A stretch of DNA of 64,000 nt from Falsiroseomonas sp046052145 (GTDB lineage: Bacteria; Pseudomonadota; Alphaproteobacteria; Acetobacterales; Acetobacteraceae). The position numbers were made by a program, and so were the translations under genes. Below are positions 49,972-58,890 of this stretch, piece by piece (within the stretch, counting starts at the first letter, position 1; each line of letters opens with the position of its first letter). The notes under the pieces were generated by a model, which saw nothing but the letters and a program-made list of their open reading frames with translations, had not been told where the DNA came from and made no database searches. The stretch spans positions 1 to 64,000 of the forward strand of contig JBJOMW010000014.1 in assembly GCA_046052145.1 (NCBI GenBank). Direction: 5' to 3'.

Positions 49972-50973
49972 ATGAGCATCACGACGCTTCGCCGCCGTCA
50001 TCTTCTGGCGCTTGGCGCCGGCGGTCTTGCCGCGCCCGCGCTTGGCCTGTCCTCGGCCGCGGCGCAGGGCGCCTGGCCGAACCAGCCCGTCCGCATGATC
50101 GTCCCCTTCGCCGCCGGCGGCCCGACCGACATCCCCGCGCGCCTGCTGGCCGAGGAAATGTCGAAGACCCTGCCGCACCGCGTGGTGGTGGAGAACCGCA
50201 CCGGATCGGGCGTCGTCATCGGCACGGACCTGGTGGCCAAGGGGCCGCAGGATGGGTCCGTGATCCTCTACACCACGGTTGCCCATGCGGTGCTGCGGCC
50301 GATGTTCCCGCGCCTGCCCTTCGACCCGATCGCCGATTTCACGCCGGTCGCGCTGGTCGGGCAGGTGCCGGTGATCCTGCTGGTCAACAACAACTTCCCC
50401 GCGCGCAACATCCAGGAGTTCATCGCCCTGCTGCGCGCCAATCCGGGCCGCTTCGACTACGCCTCCTCGGGCAATGGCGGCGCGGTGCATCTGGCGACCG
50501 AGCTGTTCATGCACCAGGCCGGGGGCCTGCGGGTGAACCACATCCCCTTCCGCGGTTCCTCCGCCGCCATGCCGGAAGTGCTGTCGGGCCGCATCCCGAT
50601 GATCTTCGACATCGCCGCCTCCGCGCTGCCCTATGCGCGTTCGGGTGAGCTGCGCGCGCTCGGCATCTCCACGAAGGAGCGTTCGCCGCTCGCGCCCAAC
50701 ATCCCGACCATCGCGGAACAGGGCGTGCCGACTTACGAGGCCTATACCTGGCACATGGTGATGGTGCGCTCCGGCACGCCGCAGCCGGTGGTGGACGCCA
50801 TCAGCCGCGCCGTGACGGCCGCAACCGCGGTGCCGGCGGTGCAGGAGCGGCTGACGGGGCTGGCGATGCAGGTGGTGCGCGGCAGCACGCCGGCCTCTGC
50901 CGCGGCCTATCTCCGCAGCGAGACCGACACCTGGGATCCGGTGGTCCGCGCCGCGGGCATCCGCGCCGACTGA
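49972..50973 (+). CDS. Tripartite tricarboxylate transporter substrate-binding protein (Bug/TctC)
   Basis: The 333-residue receptor has a signal peptide with a Tat-like RRRHLLALG start, then WPNQPVRMIVPFAAGGPTD, ENRTGSGVVIGTD, YASSGNGGAVHLATELFM and HIPFRGSSAAMPEVLSG, the Bug pattern. The ligand is unknown, but position next to dpaL fits an amino-acid or carboxylate. A strong hairpin follows the stop. Confidence 0.92.
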   Translation: MSITTLRRRHLLALGAGGLAAPALGLSSAAAQGAWPNQPVRMIVPFAAGGPTDIPARLLAEEMSKTLPHRVVVENRTGSGVVIGTDLVAKGPQDGSVILYTTVAHAVLRPMFPRLPFDPIADFTPVALVGQVPVILLVNNNFPARNIQEFIALLRANPGRFDYASSGNGGAVHLATELFMHQAGGLRVNHIPFRGSSAAMPEVLSGRIPMIFDIAASALPYARSGELRALGISTKERSPLAPNIPTIAEQGVPTYEAYTWHMVMVRSGTPQPVVDAISRAVTAATAVPAVQERLTGLAMQVVRGSTPASAAAYLRSETDTWDPVVRAAGIRAD

Positions 50974-50979
50974 TGAAAC

Positions 50980-51010
50980 TGAGCCTCTCCCCCGATGGGG
51001 GAGGGGCTCA
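50980..51010. terminator. Bidirectional terminator
   Basis: TGAGCC-T-CTCCCCC pairs with GGGGGAG-G-GGCTCA around a GAT loop between the convergent Bug and ABC-receptor genes. The stop codon of the latter lies within the arm. Confidence 0.8.
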
Positions 51011-52264
51011 GCCGCCCAGTCGCGGCTGCAACTCGGCCACGGACGCGGCCTGAGGATGCACCGCGACCTGCCGCAGCCCCTGCGGCCCCTTCTGCCACTG
51101 GCACAACACCGGCTGCGCGCGCGTGTTCTGACCGCGCTCGTCGAAGCGCGCGCCCCAGCCCGTCGCCGTCGTTCCCGCTGCGATGTCGAGTGCGAGCACG
51201 GCCGCGCGCACGCGTTCCTTCTCCGGCCCGCCCGCGCGGTGCAGCGCGTCCAGGAATAGCTGCGCGCCGACATAGCAGCCAAGCCCGTGGCCCGAGCGTG
51301 GCTCCGCCCCATAGCGGCGCAGATAGGCGTCCGCGAAGGCGCGCGCCCCCGGCGCATGGCGCTCATTCACGGCAAAGGGCGTGAGGTCCGCGCTCATCGC
51401 CCCCGTCAGCGCATCGCCGAGGCCCCGCGCCGTCTCCGCCAGGCCGTAGCCGCCGGCGGTGCCGATCACCATGCGCGGCCGCCAGCGGGCGTCGCGGAAG
51501 GCGCGGAACAGCAGCAACTCATCGCCGGGTGCGCCGGTGTGCAGCACCACCTCCGCCTCCAGCCCGCGCAGGCGCTGCACCAATGCATTCAGGTCGGCTG
51601 CGCGCGAGGCATAGGCAGCGCGTTCCACCAGGTTCAGCCCGCGCGCACGCGCCAGCTGTTCCTGCACGGCGCCAACCGAATTGCCGCCCGGCGCTTCCTC
51701 ATGCGCGATGGCCAGCCGGAGCCGCTCCGCGGCGGTGCCGAGCGCGGGAGCCAGAACCTCCGCCACGCCTTCGATCGAGCAGGCCGCGAAATCCGCCGCG
51801 CGCGGCGACGCCCGGAAGATCCAGCGGAAGCCGCGTTCCATCAGCGCATCGCAGATCGCGCCAAGCTCGAACCAGGGCACGCCCGCGCCTTCCGCCACCT
51901 GGCTGCCCGGCAGCGCGACGGAGGAGGCGAAGCTACCGAAGATCGCCGCGACCCGTTCATTGCCGGCCACCAGCCGCCGCGTCTCGGTCGCCGCCGCCGC
52001 CTCGTCCGGCGCATCGGCGCGGATCAGGCGCAAGGGCCGGCCCAGCGCACCGCCCGCGGCATTGCGCTCCTCGACGGCAAGCTCCAGGCCGCGGAAACTC
52101 TCGTCGCCGAGCAGGGCATGCGGACCGGACAGGGGAAAGACAGCGCCAAGGCGCAGCTCTGCCGGCGCCTGCGCGCGCGCCGGCCGGGCCAGCACGCCCG
52201 CCAGCGCAACCGCGCCGAGCTGCCGTCGGCGGATCCGCCATGTCTCGCGGCGGATGATATCCAT
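51008..52264 (-). CDS. ABC transporter substrate-binding protein, branched-chain amino acid type
   Basis: The 418-residue periplasmic receptor has a signal peptide with twin Arg (RRRQLGAVALAGVLARPARA) and starts LRLGAVFPLSGPHALLGDES, then IFGSFASSVALPGSQVAE and GYGLAETARGLGDAL, the type I periplasmic-binding fold (Peripla_BP_6). No cognate permease or ATPase is adjacent. ATG 52264 gives the normal N-terminus; longer starts are rejected. Confidence 0.88.
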   Translation of the reverse strand: MDIIRRETWRIRRRQLGAVALAGVLARPARAQAPAELRLGAVFPLSGPHALLGDESFRGLELAVEERNAAGGALGRPLRLIRADAPDEAAAATETRRLVAGNERVAAIFGSFASSVALPGSQVAEGAGVPWFELGAICDALMERGFRWIFRASPRAADFAACSIEGVAEVLAPALGTAAERLRLAIAHEEAPGGNSVGAVQEQLARARGLNLVERAAYASRAADLNALVQRLRGLEAEVVLHTGAPGDELLLFRAFRDARWRPRMVIGTAGGYGLAETARGLGDALTGAMSADLTPFAVNERHAPGARAFADAYLRRYGAEPRSGHGLGCYVGAQLFLDALHRAGGPEKERVRAAVLALDIAAGTTATGWGARFDERGQNTRAQPVLCQWQKGPQGLRQVAVHPQAASVAELQPRLGG

Positions 52265-52418
52265 CCCGCCCGCCTCCCGCTGCGGTACTCCGTTTCCTCT
52301 CATGGCCCCCACGCATCGTGCAACCCCGCCCGGCGCGTGGCGCCGCAGCGGCGGCATGGCTTGACGCCGGCGCCGGGGCCATGGTCCCTCGGCAGCGAAC
52401 AGAGGATCCACGCACATC

Positions 52419-53423
52419 ATGGCGCTTCCGCAGGAGATGACCTTCATCGCCCATGGCGCGGGCGGCGGCCCGGAGGTTCTGGTGCCGGCCCGCAGCTCCT
52501 TGCCGGCGCCGCGCGCGGACGAGGTGCTGATCCGCTGCCAGGCGATCGGCGTGAACCGTCCCGATGTCGCGCAGCGCAGCGGCAAGTACCCGCCCCCGCC
52601 CGGCGCCTCCCCGGTGATCGGCCTGGAATGCGCCGGAGAGGTCGTGGCCGTCGGCGCCGAGGTGCGGCGCTTCCGCCCTGGCGACCGCGTGACCGCGCTG
52701 GCCAATGGCGGCGCCTATGCCGAGTACTGCACGGCGCCTGAGGCGCAGACGCTGCCCTGGCCCCAGGGCTTCGACGCGCTCCGCGCCGCTGCGCTGCCGG
52801 AGACCTATTTCACGGTATGGGCGAATCTGTTTGGCCATGGCCGGCTGCAGCCGGGTGAGACGGTGCTGATCCATGGTGGCACGAGCGGCATCGGCGTCAC
52901 CGCGATCCAACTGGCAAAGGCCTTCGGCGCGACGGTCTTCGCCACCGCCGGTAGCGCGGAGAAGGTCGCGGCCTGCCGCGCGCTCGGTGCGGATGCTGCG
53001 ATTGACTACCGCGCGCAGGATTTCGCCGAGGAGGTGAAGGCGCTCACCACCGGCAAGGGCGTGGACGTCGTGCTCGACATGGTCGGCGCGCCCTATTTCG
53101 CGAAGAACATCCGCTGCCTGAAGCTGGATGGGCGGCTGGTGATGATCGCCTTCCTGAATGGCCATGTGGCCGAAAGCGTTGATCTGCGCCCCATCATGGT
53201 GAAGCGCCTGACGGTGACCGGCAGCACCATGCGTCCGCGCACCACGGCCGAGAAGGGCGCGATCGCCGCCGAGCTGGAAGCCAAGGTCTGGCCGCTGCTC
53301 GCCAAGGGGCAATGCGCGCCGCGCATCTTCAAGGTGTTCCCGCTGGCTGAGGCGGCCGAGGCGCACCGGCTGATGGAATCCAGCACGCATATCGGCAAGA
53401 TCATGCTCACGGTCGGCGATTGA
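52419..53423 (+). CDS. NAD(P)H-quinone oxidoreductase (zeta-crystallin/PIG3-like MDR)
   Basis: The 334-residue medium-chain reductase lacks the catalytic Zn ligands. It has IRCQAIGVNRPDVAQRSGKY, ECAGEVVAVGAEV, the NADPH motif LIHGGTSGIGVTAIQLAKAF, and MVGAPYFAKNIRCL. It would reduce quinones or enones. The ATG at 52419 is well placed and the stop overlaps the next small gene by one base. Confidence 0.92.
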   Translation: MALPQEMTFIAHGAGGGPEVLVPARSSLPAPRADEVLIRCQAIGVNRPDVAQRSGKYPPPPGASPVIGLECAGEVVAVGAEVRRFRPGDRVTALANGGAYAEYCTAPEAQTLPWPQGFDALRAAALPETYFTVWANLFGHGRLQPGETVLIHGGTSGIGVTAIQLAKAFGATVFATAGSAEKVAACRALGADAAIDYRAQDFAEEVKALTTGKGVDVVLDMVGAPYFAKNIRCLKLDGRLVMIAFLNGHVAESVDLRPIMVKRLTVTGSTMRPRTTAEKGAIAAELEAKVWPLLAKGQCAPRIFKVFPLAEAAEAHRLMESSTHIGKIMLTVGD

Positions 53424-53620
53424 TGCTGGGCTGGGCGCTGCTGGCCGGCGGCCTGGCCGTCTTCGTCGCCGCGGTGCGCATCGCCCATGGGCGCCGGCGC
53501 GGGCTGACGCAGGGGCTTGGCGTGCTGGTGGCGGCGATCGGCGGGCTGCTGTTACTGCGCCGGCCGGGATCGAGCCTGCATTTGCCTGGCTATGGCCCGC
53601 GCCAATGGCGCCAACCCTAG
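53423..53620 (+). CDS. Small membrane protein, 65 residues
   Basis: The product has two predicted transmembrane helices (LGWALLAGGLAVFVAAVRIA and LGVLVAAIGGLLLL) joined by a basic loop HGRRRG. No known family. ATG overlaps the quinone oxidoreductase stop (TGATG), supporting translation. It is followed 10 bases later by the SAF-domain gene. Confidence 0.6.
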   Translation: MLGWALLAGGLAVFVAAVRIAHGRRRGLTQGLGVLVAAIGGLLLLRRPGSSLHLPGYGPRQWRQP

Positions 53621-53630
53621 GACACGCACC

Positions 53631-54947
53631 GTGAACCTGCACCGCATGCTGCTCCAGCGCGCATCAGAGGGGCGGCCGGTGCGCGTCGCCGTGATCGGCG
53701 CGGGCAAGTTCGGCTCGATGTTCCTGCATCAGGCGCCGCGGACGCCCGGGATCGTGATCCACGGCATCGCCGATCTCTCGGTGCCGCGCGCGCGCGCGGC
53801 GCTCGCGCGCATCGGCTGGGATGCGGCGCTGATCGCGGCGACGCCGATCACCGAGGACGCCGCGGCCCTCATCGCCGATCCGCAGGTCGAGGTGGTGGTG
53901 GAAGCCACCGGCGATCCCGCCGCCGGTCTGCGCCATGCGCGGCTTGCCATCGCGCATGGCAAGCATGTGGTGATGGTGAATGTCGAGGCGGACGTGCTCG
54001 CCGGCCCGGTGCTGGCCGCCGAAGCCGCTGCGGCGGGCGTGGTCTATTCCATGGCCTATGGCGACCAGCCGGCGCTGGTCGCGGAGATGGTGGACACTAT
54101 TCGCGCGGCCGGCTTCAGCGTCGTCGCCGCCGGCAAGGGCACGAAGTACCTGCCGCACTACCATGCGAGCACGCCGGAGACGGTCTGGGACTTCTACGGA
54201 CTGACGCGCGAGCAGGCCGAGGCGGGCGGCATGAACCCGCGCATGTTCAACTCCTTCCTCGACGGCACGAAGTCCGGCATCGAGATGGCCGCGATCGCCA
54301 ATGCCTGTGGCCTCGCCCCGCCGGAGGATGGGCTCGCCTTCCCGCCCTGCGGTACGGCGCAACTGCCCAATCTGCTGCGGCCGCACAATGAGGGTGGCGT
54401 GCTACCGCGCAAGGGCATGGTGGAGGTCGTCTCCTCGCTGGCGCGCGACGGCACGCCCATCGCCGATGACCTGCGCTGGGGCGTCTATGTCGTCTTCGAG
54501 GGCGAGACCGATTACGCGCGCCGCTGCTTCGCTGAATATGGCGTCGTGACCGATGATAGCGGCCGCTACGCCGCGCTGTGGCGGCCCTATCATTTCATCG
54601 GGCTCGAGCTCGGCGTCTCCGTCGCCTCGGCCGCGCTGCGGCGGGAGCCGACGGGCTCTGCCACCGAATGGGCCGGCGATTGCGTCGCGGTCGCCAAGCG
54701 CGACCTGCGCGCGGGCGAGGCGCTGGATGGCGAAGGCGGCGCGACGGTCTGGGGCAAGTGCATCCCCGCCATCCGCTCCCGCGCGCTCGGCGCGGTGCCG
54801 ATCGGGCTGGCGCATGGTGTGCGGCTGGCGCGCGACGTCGCCGTGGGTGCGGTGGTGACCGAGGCCGACCTCGCCCCCCGCCCGCCGGGCGCTGAGGAGG
54901 CGCTGGCGCTGCGCGCGCGGCTTGCTGCGCTTGCCGTCGCGCGCTGA
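53631..54947 (+). CDS. Homoserine dehydrogenase-like oxidoreductase with SAF domain
   Basis: The 438-residue protein has an N-terminal NAD(P) fold (VRVAVIGAGKFGSMFLHQAP) and VVEATGDPAAGLRHARLAIA. A C-terminal SAF part follows: VAVAKRDLRAGEALDGEGGA and GLAHGVRLARDVAVGAVVTE. This is the COG4091 group, predicted dehydrogenases related to homoserine dehydrogenase, with unknown substrate. A GTG start at 53631 (VNLHRMLLQRA) precedes the domain; Met6 is the alternative. An EamA carrier follows six bases after the stop. Confidence 0.85.
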   Translation: MNLHRMLLQRASEGRPVRVAVIGAGKFGSMFLHQAPRTPGIVIHGIADLSVPRARAALARIGWDAALIAATPITEDAAALIADPQVEVVVEATGDPAAGLRHARLAIAHGKHVVMVNVEADVLAGPVLAAEAAAAGVVYSMAYGDQPALVAEMVDTIRAAGFSVVAAGKGTKYLPHYHASTPETVWDFYGLTREQAEAGGMNPRMFNSFLDGTKSGIEMAAIANACGLAPPEDGLAFPPCGTAQLPNLLRPHNEGGVLPRKGMVEVVSSLARDGTPIADDLRWGVYVVFEGETDYARRCFAEYGVVTDDSGRYAALWRPYHFIGLELGVSVASAALRREPTGSATEWAGDCVAVAKRDLRAGEALDGEGGATVWGKCIPAIRSRALGAVPIGLAHGVRLARDVAVGAVVTEADLAPRPPGAEEALALRARLAALAVAR

Positions 54948-54953
54948 CCGCGG

Positions 54954-55817
54954 ATGAAGGACGCCGCCGCGCTCAGGCTGCTGCTCGTCGCGGTGGTGCT
55001 GTTCGGCGGCGCCTGGCCGATCACCAAGGATGCGCTGGCGGATGCGACGCCGCTCTGGTTCGGCACGAGCCGCGCGGCGCTGGCCGCACTCGTCGCTGCG
55101 GCGGTGCTTGCGGCGCTCGGGCGGCTGCGCGTGCCGCAGCCGGCGGACCGCAAGGCGGTGCTGTTCCTCGGGCTGTTCCAGCTGGGCGGCTTCTTCGCGC
55201 TGACGCATCTGGCCGTCGCGCTGGTGCCGGCGGGGCGCACGGCGGTGCTCTCCAACGTCGTCATGTACTGGCTGATCCCGCTCTCGGTGTTCCTGCTGGG
55301 CGAGCGTGTCTCGCGCGCGCGCTGGGTCGCGGCGGGGCTTGGGCTCGCGGGGGCGGCGGTGCTGGTCGGGCCCTGGTCGCTCGACTGGTCCGACCGCGGC
55401 GTGCTGGTCGGCCACCTCATGCTGGTGATCGCCGCGCTGCTCTGGAGCATCGCGATTATCGCCACGCGCGTCTGGCCGCCGCGCGCGCCGATGCTGGAAT
55501 TGCTGCCCTGGTGCTTCGGCCTCGGCGCGCTGGTGCTGGCGCCGCTGGCGCTGCTGGTGGAGCCCGATGGCGGCATCGGCGCGGCGTCCTGGCCGCATAT
55601 GCTCTTCATCGGTCTGATCGCCGCGCCGCTCGGCACATGGAGCGTCGTCGAGGCCGGGCGGCGCCTGCCGGGCGCGGTCGCCTCGGTCGGCTTCCTGCTG
55701 GTGCCGGCCTTCGGCGTGACGCTCGGCGCGCTCTGGCTGGGTGAGCCGGTCGGCTGGGATGTGATCCTGGCCGGCGTGCTGATCGTGGCCTCGGTGGTGG
55801 TGGCGGTGAGGGGATAG
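54954..55817 (+). CDS. EamA-family (DMT) transporter
   Basis: The 287-residue protein has about ten helices with VLFGGAWPITKDALADATPL at the start and LLGERVSRARWVAAGLGLAG midway. It is tightly spaced after the SAF-domain dehydrogenase, so it probably exports or imports a compound from that pathway. Substrate unknown. Confidence 0.9.
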   Translation: MKDAAALRLLLVAVVLFGGAWPITKDALADATPLWFGTSRAALAALVAAAVLAALGRLRVPQPADRKAVLFLGLFQLGGFFALTHLAVALVPAGRTAVLSNVVMYWLIPLSVFLLGERVSRARWVAAGLGLAGAAVLVGPWSLDWSDRGVLVGHLMLVIAALLWSIAIIATRVWPPRAPMLELLPWCFGLGALVLAPLALLVEPDGGIGAASWPHMLFIGLIAAPLGTWSVVEAGRRLPGAVASVGFLLVPAFGVTLGALWLGEPVGWDVILAGVLIVASVVVAVRG

Positions 55818-55830
55818 AGGGGAGGGCCGG

Positions 55831-56595
55831 ATGCGTCTGGCGGTGACCGAAGCGGGTGAGGGCAGGCCGGTGGCACTGCTGCATGGGCTGCTCGGTGCGG
55901 GGCAGAATTTCGGCGCGGTGCAGAAGGCGCTCGCTGCGCGCGGGCATCGCGTGCTGGCGCTCGACCTGCGCAACCATGGCAGCAGCCCGCACGCGCCCAG
56001 CATGTCCTATCCCGAGATGGCGGCCGATGTGGCGGAAACGCTGCGCGCGCATGGCGCCTGGCCCGCATCCGTCATCGGCCATTCCATGGGCGGCAAGGCC
56101 GCGATGGCGCTGGCGCTGACCGAGCCTGAAGCCGTCACGCGGCTGCTCGTCGCCGATATCGCGCCCGTGACCTACGCGACGCCGGTTTTCATCCGTTACA
56201 TCGCCGCGATGCGCGCCATCGCGCTGCGCCCCGGCCTCGCGCGGCGCGAGGCCGATGCAGCGCTGGCCGACGCCGTGCCGAGCCCGGCGCTGCGCGGCTT
56301 CCTGCTGCAGAACCTGCTGTTCACCGCCGATCCGCCGCGCTGGCGCGTGGCGCTCGATGTCATCGCCGCCGAGATGGGGCAGATCGGCGGCTGGCCGGAC
56401 CTGCCCGGGCGCTATGATGGCCAGGTGCTGGTGCTGGCCGGCGATGCCTCCGACTATATCCGCGCCGAGCATCACGTGCTGTTCACGCGCCTCTTCCCCG
56501 CCGCGCGTTTCGCGACGATCCCGGCTGGCCATTGGCTGCATGCCGAGAACCCCGCGGCCTTCCTGGAGCAGGTCATCGGCTTCCTGGAGGGGTAA
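55831..56595 (+). CDS. Alpha/beta-fold hydrolase (YbfF-like esterase)
   Basis: The 254-residue hydrolase has VALLHGLLGAGQNFGAVQKA, the nucleophile VIGHSMGGKAAM with Ser, LDLRNHGSSPHAP and the C-terminal AGHWLHAENPAAF with the catalytic His. The pattern matches the YbfF esterase group. It lies 13 bases after the EamA stop on the same strand. Confidence 0.88.
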   Translation: MRLAVTEAGEGRPVALLHGLLGAGQNFGAVQKALAARGHRVLALDLRNHGSSPHAPSMSYPEMAADVAETLRAHGAWPASVIGHSMGGKAAMALALTEPEAVTRLLVADIAPVTYATPVFIRYIAAMRAIALRPGLARREADAALADAVPSPALRGFLLQNLLFTADPPRWRVALDVIAAEMGQIGGWPDLPGRYDGQVLVLAGDASDYIRAEHHVLFTRLFPAARFATIPAGHWLHAENPAAFLEQVIGFLEG

Positions 56596-56681
56596 TCCGC
56601 GACCTCCTCGCTCCCCTTACGATGCGATTTTGCGCAGCCGTCACAGTTGCGGGATCGCGCCGCGCCCCGATCTCGGCGGCG

Positions 56682-57875
56682 ATGACGATCGAAACCTTCC
56701 CCGCCAGCCGCGCTGCGTCGCTCGCACGCCTCGCTGCCTTCGCGCCCCGCATGGGGCCCGCCTATGCCGCCGGCCGCAACAGCGACCCCGGGCCAGGGCG
56801 CCGCGAAGATGTCTCCCTGCTCTCGCCAGCCGTCCGGCATCGGCTGGTGACGGAGGCCGAACTGGTCGGCGCGGCACTCGCGCATCACGGCGCGGCGCGG
56901 GCGGAGAAATTCATCCAGGAGGTGTTCTGGCGCAGCTACTGGAAGGGTTTCCTCGAGCTCCGCCCCGGCATCTGGGATGATTATCGCGCGCAGCTCGCGC
57001 AGGATCGCGCGGCGCTCACCACCAATGGCGGCCTGCGCAAGGCCTATGAGACCGCGGTGGCGGGCGCCACAGGCATCGCATGCTTCGATGCCTGGATGGC
57101 GGAACTGCGCGAGAGCGGCTGGCTGCACAACCATGTCCGCATGTGGATGGCCAGCATCTGGATCTTCACGCTGCGCCTGCCCTGGACGCTGGGTGCTGAC
57201 CTTTTTCTGCATCATCTGCTAGATGGCGATGCGGCCTCCAACACGCTGTCCTGGCGCTGGGTCGCGGGCATCCAGACAGCGGGCAAGCACTATGTCGCGC
57301 GCGCCGAGAACATCCGCCGCCACACGCTCGGCCGCTTCGACCCGACGGGCGAGTTGGATGAGGCACCTTCGCCGCTCTCCGCCCCGCCACTGCCCGCGCC
57401 GCGCCCGCTGCCGCGCGCCGATGCGCTGCCCACGGGCCCCTTTCTTCTGTTGCTGCATGAGGATGATCTGCACGCCGAAAGCCTGCTGCCGCCTGGCGCT
57501 TCCGTTGCGGCGATCGGTGCCATCGCGGTGCCCGAGCGCCGCGGCCCGACGGGCTGCGCGCCACGGGTCACGACATATGTGCGCGGTGCGGTGGAGGACG
57601 GGCTCGCGCGCGCCGCGCAGCATTTCGGCGCGCCTGCCGAGATGCTCGCGCCCGAGGATGTCGCGCGCTGGGCCGCGGCGCGTCCGGTCGTGACGCCATG
57701 GGCGCCGGTCGGCTGGACGGCAGAGGCGCTGGCCGGCGCCGGCGTGCCACTGGTCCGCATCCGCCGCGAGTGGGACGAGGCCTGTTGGCCGCTGGCGACG
57801 AAGGGCTTCTTCCCCTTCCGCGAAAGCATTCCGAAGCTGCTGGACCGGCTGCGCCCGGCGCCGCCTATGGGCTGA
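56682..57875 (+). CDS. Photolyase/cryptochrome-like FAD-binding protein with domains in reversed order
   Basis: The 397-residue product starts directly with the FAD-binding helical domain of the photolyase family: VSLLSPAVRHRLVTEAE (about 45-60), KFIQEVFWRSYWKGFLE, SGWLHNHVRMWMASIW and DAASNTLSWRWVAG (183-196). The usual N-terminal alpha/beta antenna domain is missing. Instead residues 250-397 (GPFLLLLHEDDLHAESLL ... VVTPWAPVGWTAEAL) look like an alpha/beta domain at the C-terminus, consistent with circular permutation. DNA repair or light sensing is possible. ATG 56682 begins the conserved part. It overlaps the convergent RNase Z-like gene by 11 bases. Confidence 0.8.
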   Translation: MTIETFPASRAASLARLAAFAPRMGPAYAAGRNSDPGPGRREDVSLLSPAVRHRLVTEAELVGAALAHHGAARAEKFIQEVFWRSYWKGFLELRPGIWDDYRAQLAQDRAALTTNGGLRKAYETAVAGATGIACFDAWMAELRESGWLHNHVRMWMASIWIFTLRLPWTLGADLFLHHLLDGDAASNTLSWRWVAGIQTAGKHYVARAENIRRHTLGRFDPTGELDEAPSPLSAPPLPAPRPLPRADALPTGPFLLLLHEDDLHAESLLPPGASVAAIGAIAVPERRGPTGCAPRVTTYVRGAVEDGLARAAQHFGAPAEMLAPEDVARWAAARPVVTPWAPVGWTAEALAGAGVPLVRIRREWDEACWPLATKGFFPFRESIPKLLDRLRPAPPMG

Positions 57876-58878
57876 GCGGTCCGCCGAACGCAGCCTCGAT
57901 CTCCGCCATCCATTGCGCCTCCGCGCCCAGATGGCGCGGCGACAGGTGGAAGGGCATCACGCGGCGCGCGCCCGCCGCGCGTGCGATCTCGCCGGCTGCC
58001 GTCGTCGTCAGGTGCATGCGGTCCGCGGCATGCGCGGCGTCCGCGGCAAGGAAGGGGGCCTCGATCAGCAGCGTGTCGGCGTGCTCGGCCAGCGCCACGG
58101 CGGCGGCGCGGTTGGCGCGCGCGTCGGCGAAATCGGTGAGGTAGGCGATGCGCTGACCCGGCGTCTCGCTCACCAGGTCCCGCAGCGCGCCGAGCGGGTG
58201 CGTGGGGGCGCCCGCTGCCTCCGCCGCGCGGGCGAAGATAGGGATGGGATGCGCATCTGGCCGCCCCTCTGCCACCGCCTGCTTCAGCGCCGTCAGCCAG
58301 GGCCCCGTCGGCAGGCCGCGTTCGGCGAGGCGGCTGCCGAGGATGTTGATGTGCCGCGCTTCCTCCAGCGCGAAGCCGAGTGAGGGCGTGCCGTGATCCA
58401 GCAGCGCCGCGCGCAGCGCGAGCGACCCAAGCCGCAGCACCACGCCATCCTCGGGCATGGCATCCGCCAGCGCCTCCGGCGCGAAACCCATGTGCAACCG
58501 AAACCGCGTGCGCGCGAGGCGACCGGGATGCACCTCCATCGCATCGAAGACGAGATCGGCCGGGATGCGGTCCACCAGGTTCCAGATGTAGCTGGCCAGC
58601 CGGTGATGCAGGCGCTGCGCGAAGCCGGGCGGGCCGACAACGGTGAGCGTCTTTTCCCGCCCGATCAGCGGGCGCAGCAGCCGGTCGAAATCCGCCCAAT
58701 GGTCCATATGCGCATGGCTGACGCAGAGCAGCTCCACGCGCAGCAGGTGGCGCGTGGACAGCGCGGAGAGATCGCCGCAATCGAACAGGATCGCGCCGGG
58801 GCTGTGCATCGCCTCCACGAACACCGCCGGGTCGCCGGCGATGCCGTTCAGCAGGCGGGGATGCAGCGTCGGCGTCAT
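57865..58878 (-). CDS. Ribonuclease Z-like MBL-fold hydrolase
   Basis: The 337-residue protein has the MBL zinc motif CVSHAHMDHWADFDRLLRPL, ILFDCGDLSALSTRHLL before it, and later YLTDFADA and HLTTTAAGEIARAAGARRVM with the final His. Overall it resembles RNase Z/ElaC-type enzymes that trim tRNA 3' ends, but the exosite loop differs, so another phosphodiester substrate is possible. It is 12 bases downstream of the glycosylase gene. Confidence 0.75.
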   Translation of the reverse strand: MTPTLHPRLLNGIAGDPAVFVEAMHSPGAILFDCGDLSALSTRHLLRVELLCVSHAHMDHWADFDRLLRPLIGREKTLTVVGPPGFAQRLHHRLASYIWNLVDRIPADLVFDAMEVHPGRLARTRFRLHMGFAPEALADAMPEDGVVLRLGSLALRAALLDHGTPSLGFALEEARHINILGSRLAERGLPTGPWLTALKQAVAEGRPDAHPIPIFARAAEAAGAPTHPLGALRDLVSETPGQRIAYLTDFADARANRAAAVALAEHADTLLIEAPFLAADAAHAADRMHLTTTAAGEIARAAGARRVMPFHLSPRHLGAEAQWMAEIEAAFGGPLSP

Positions 58879-58890
58879 GCCGCGCGCACG

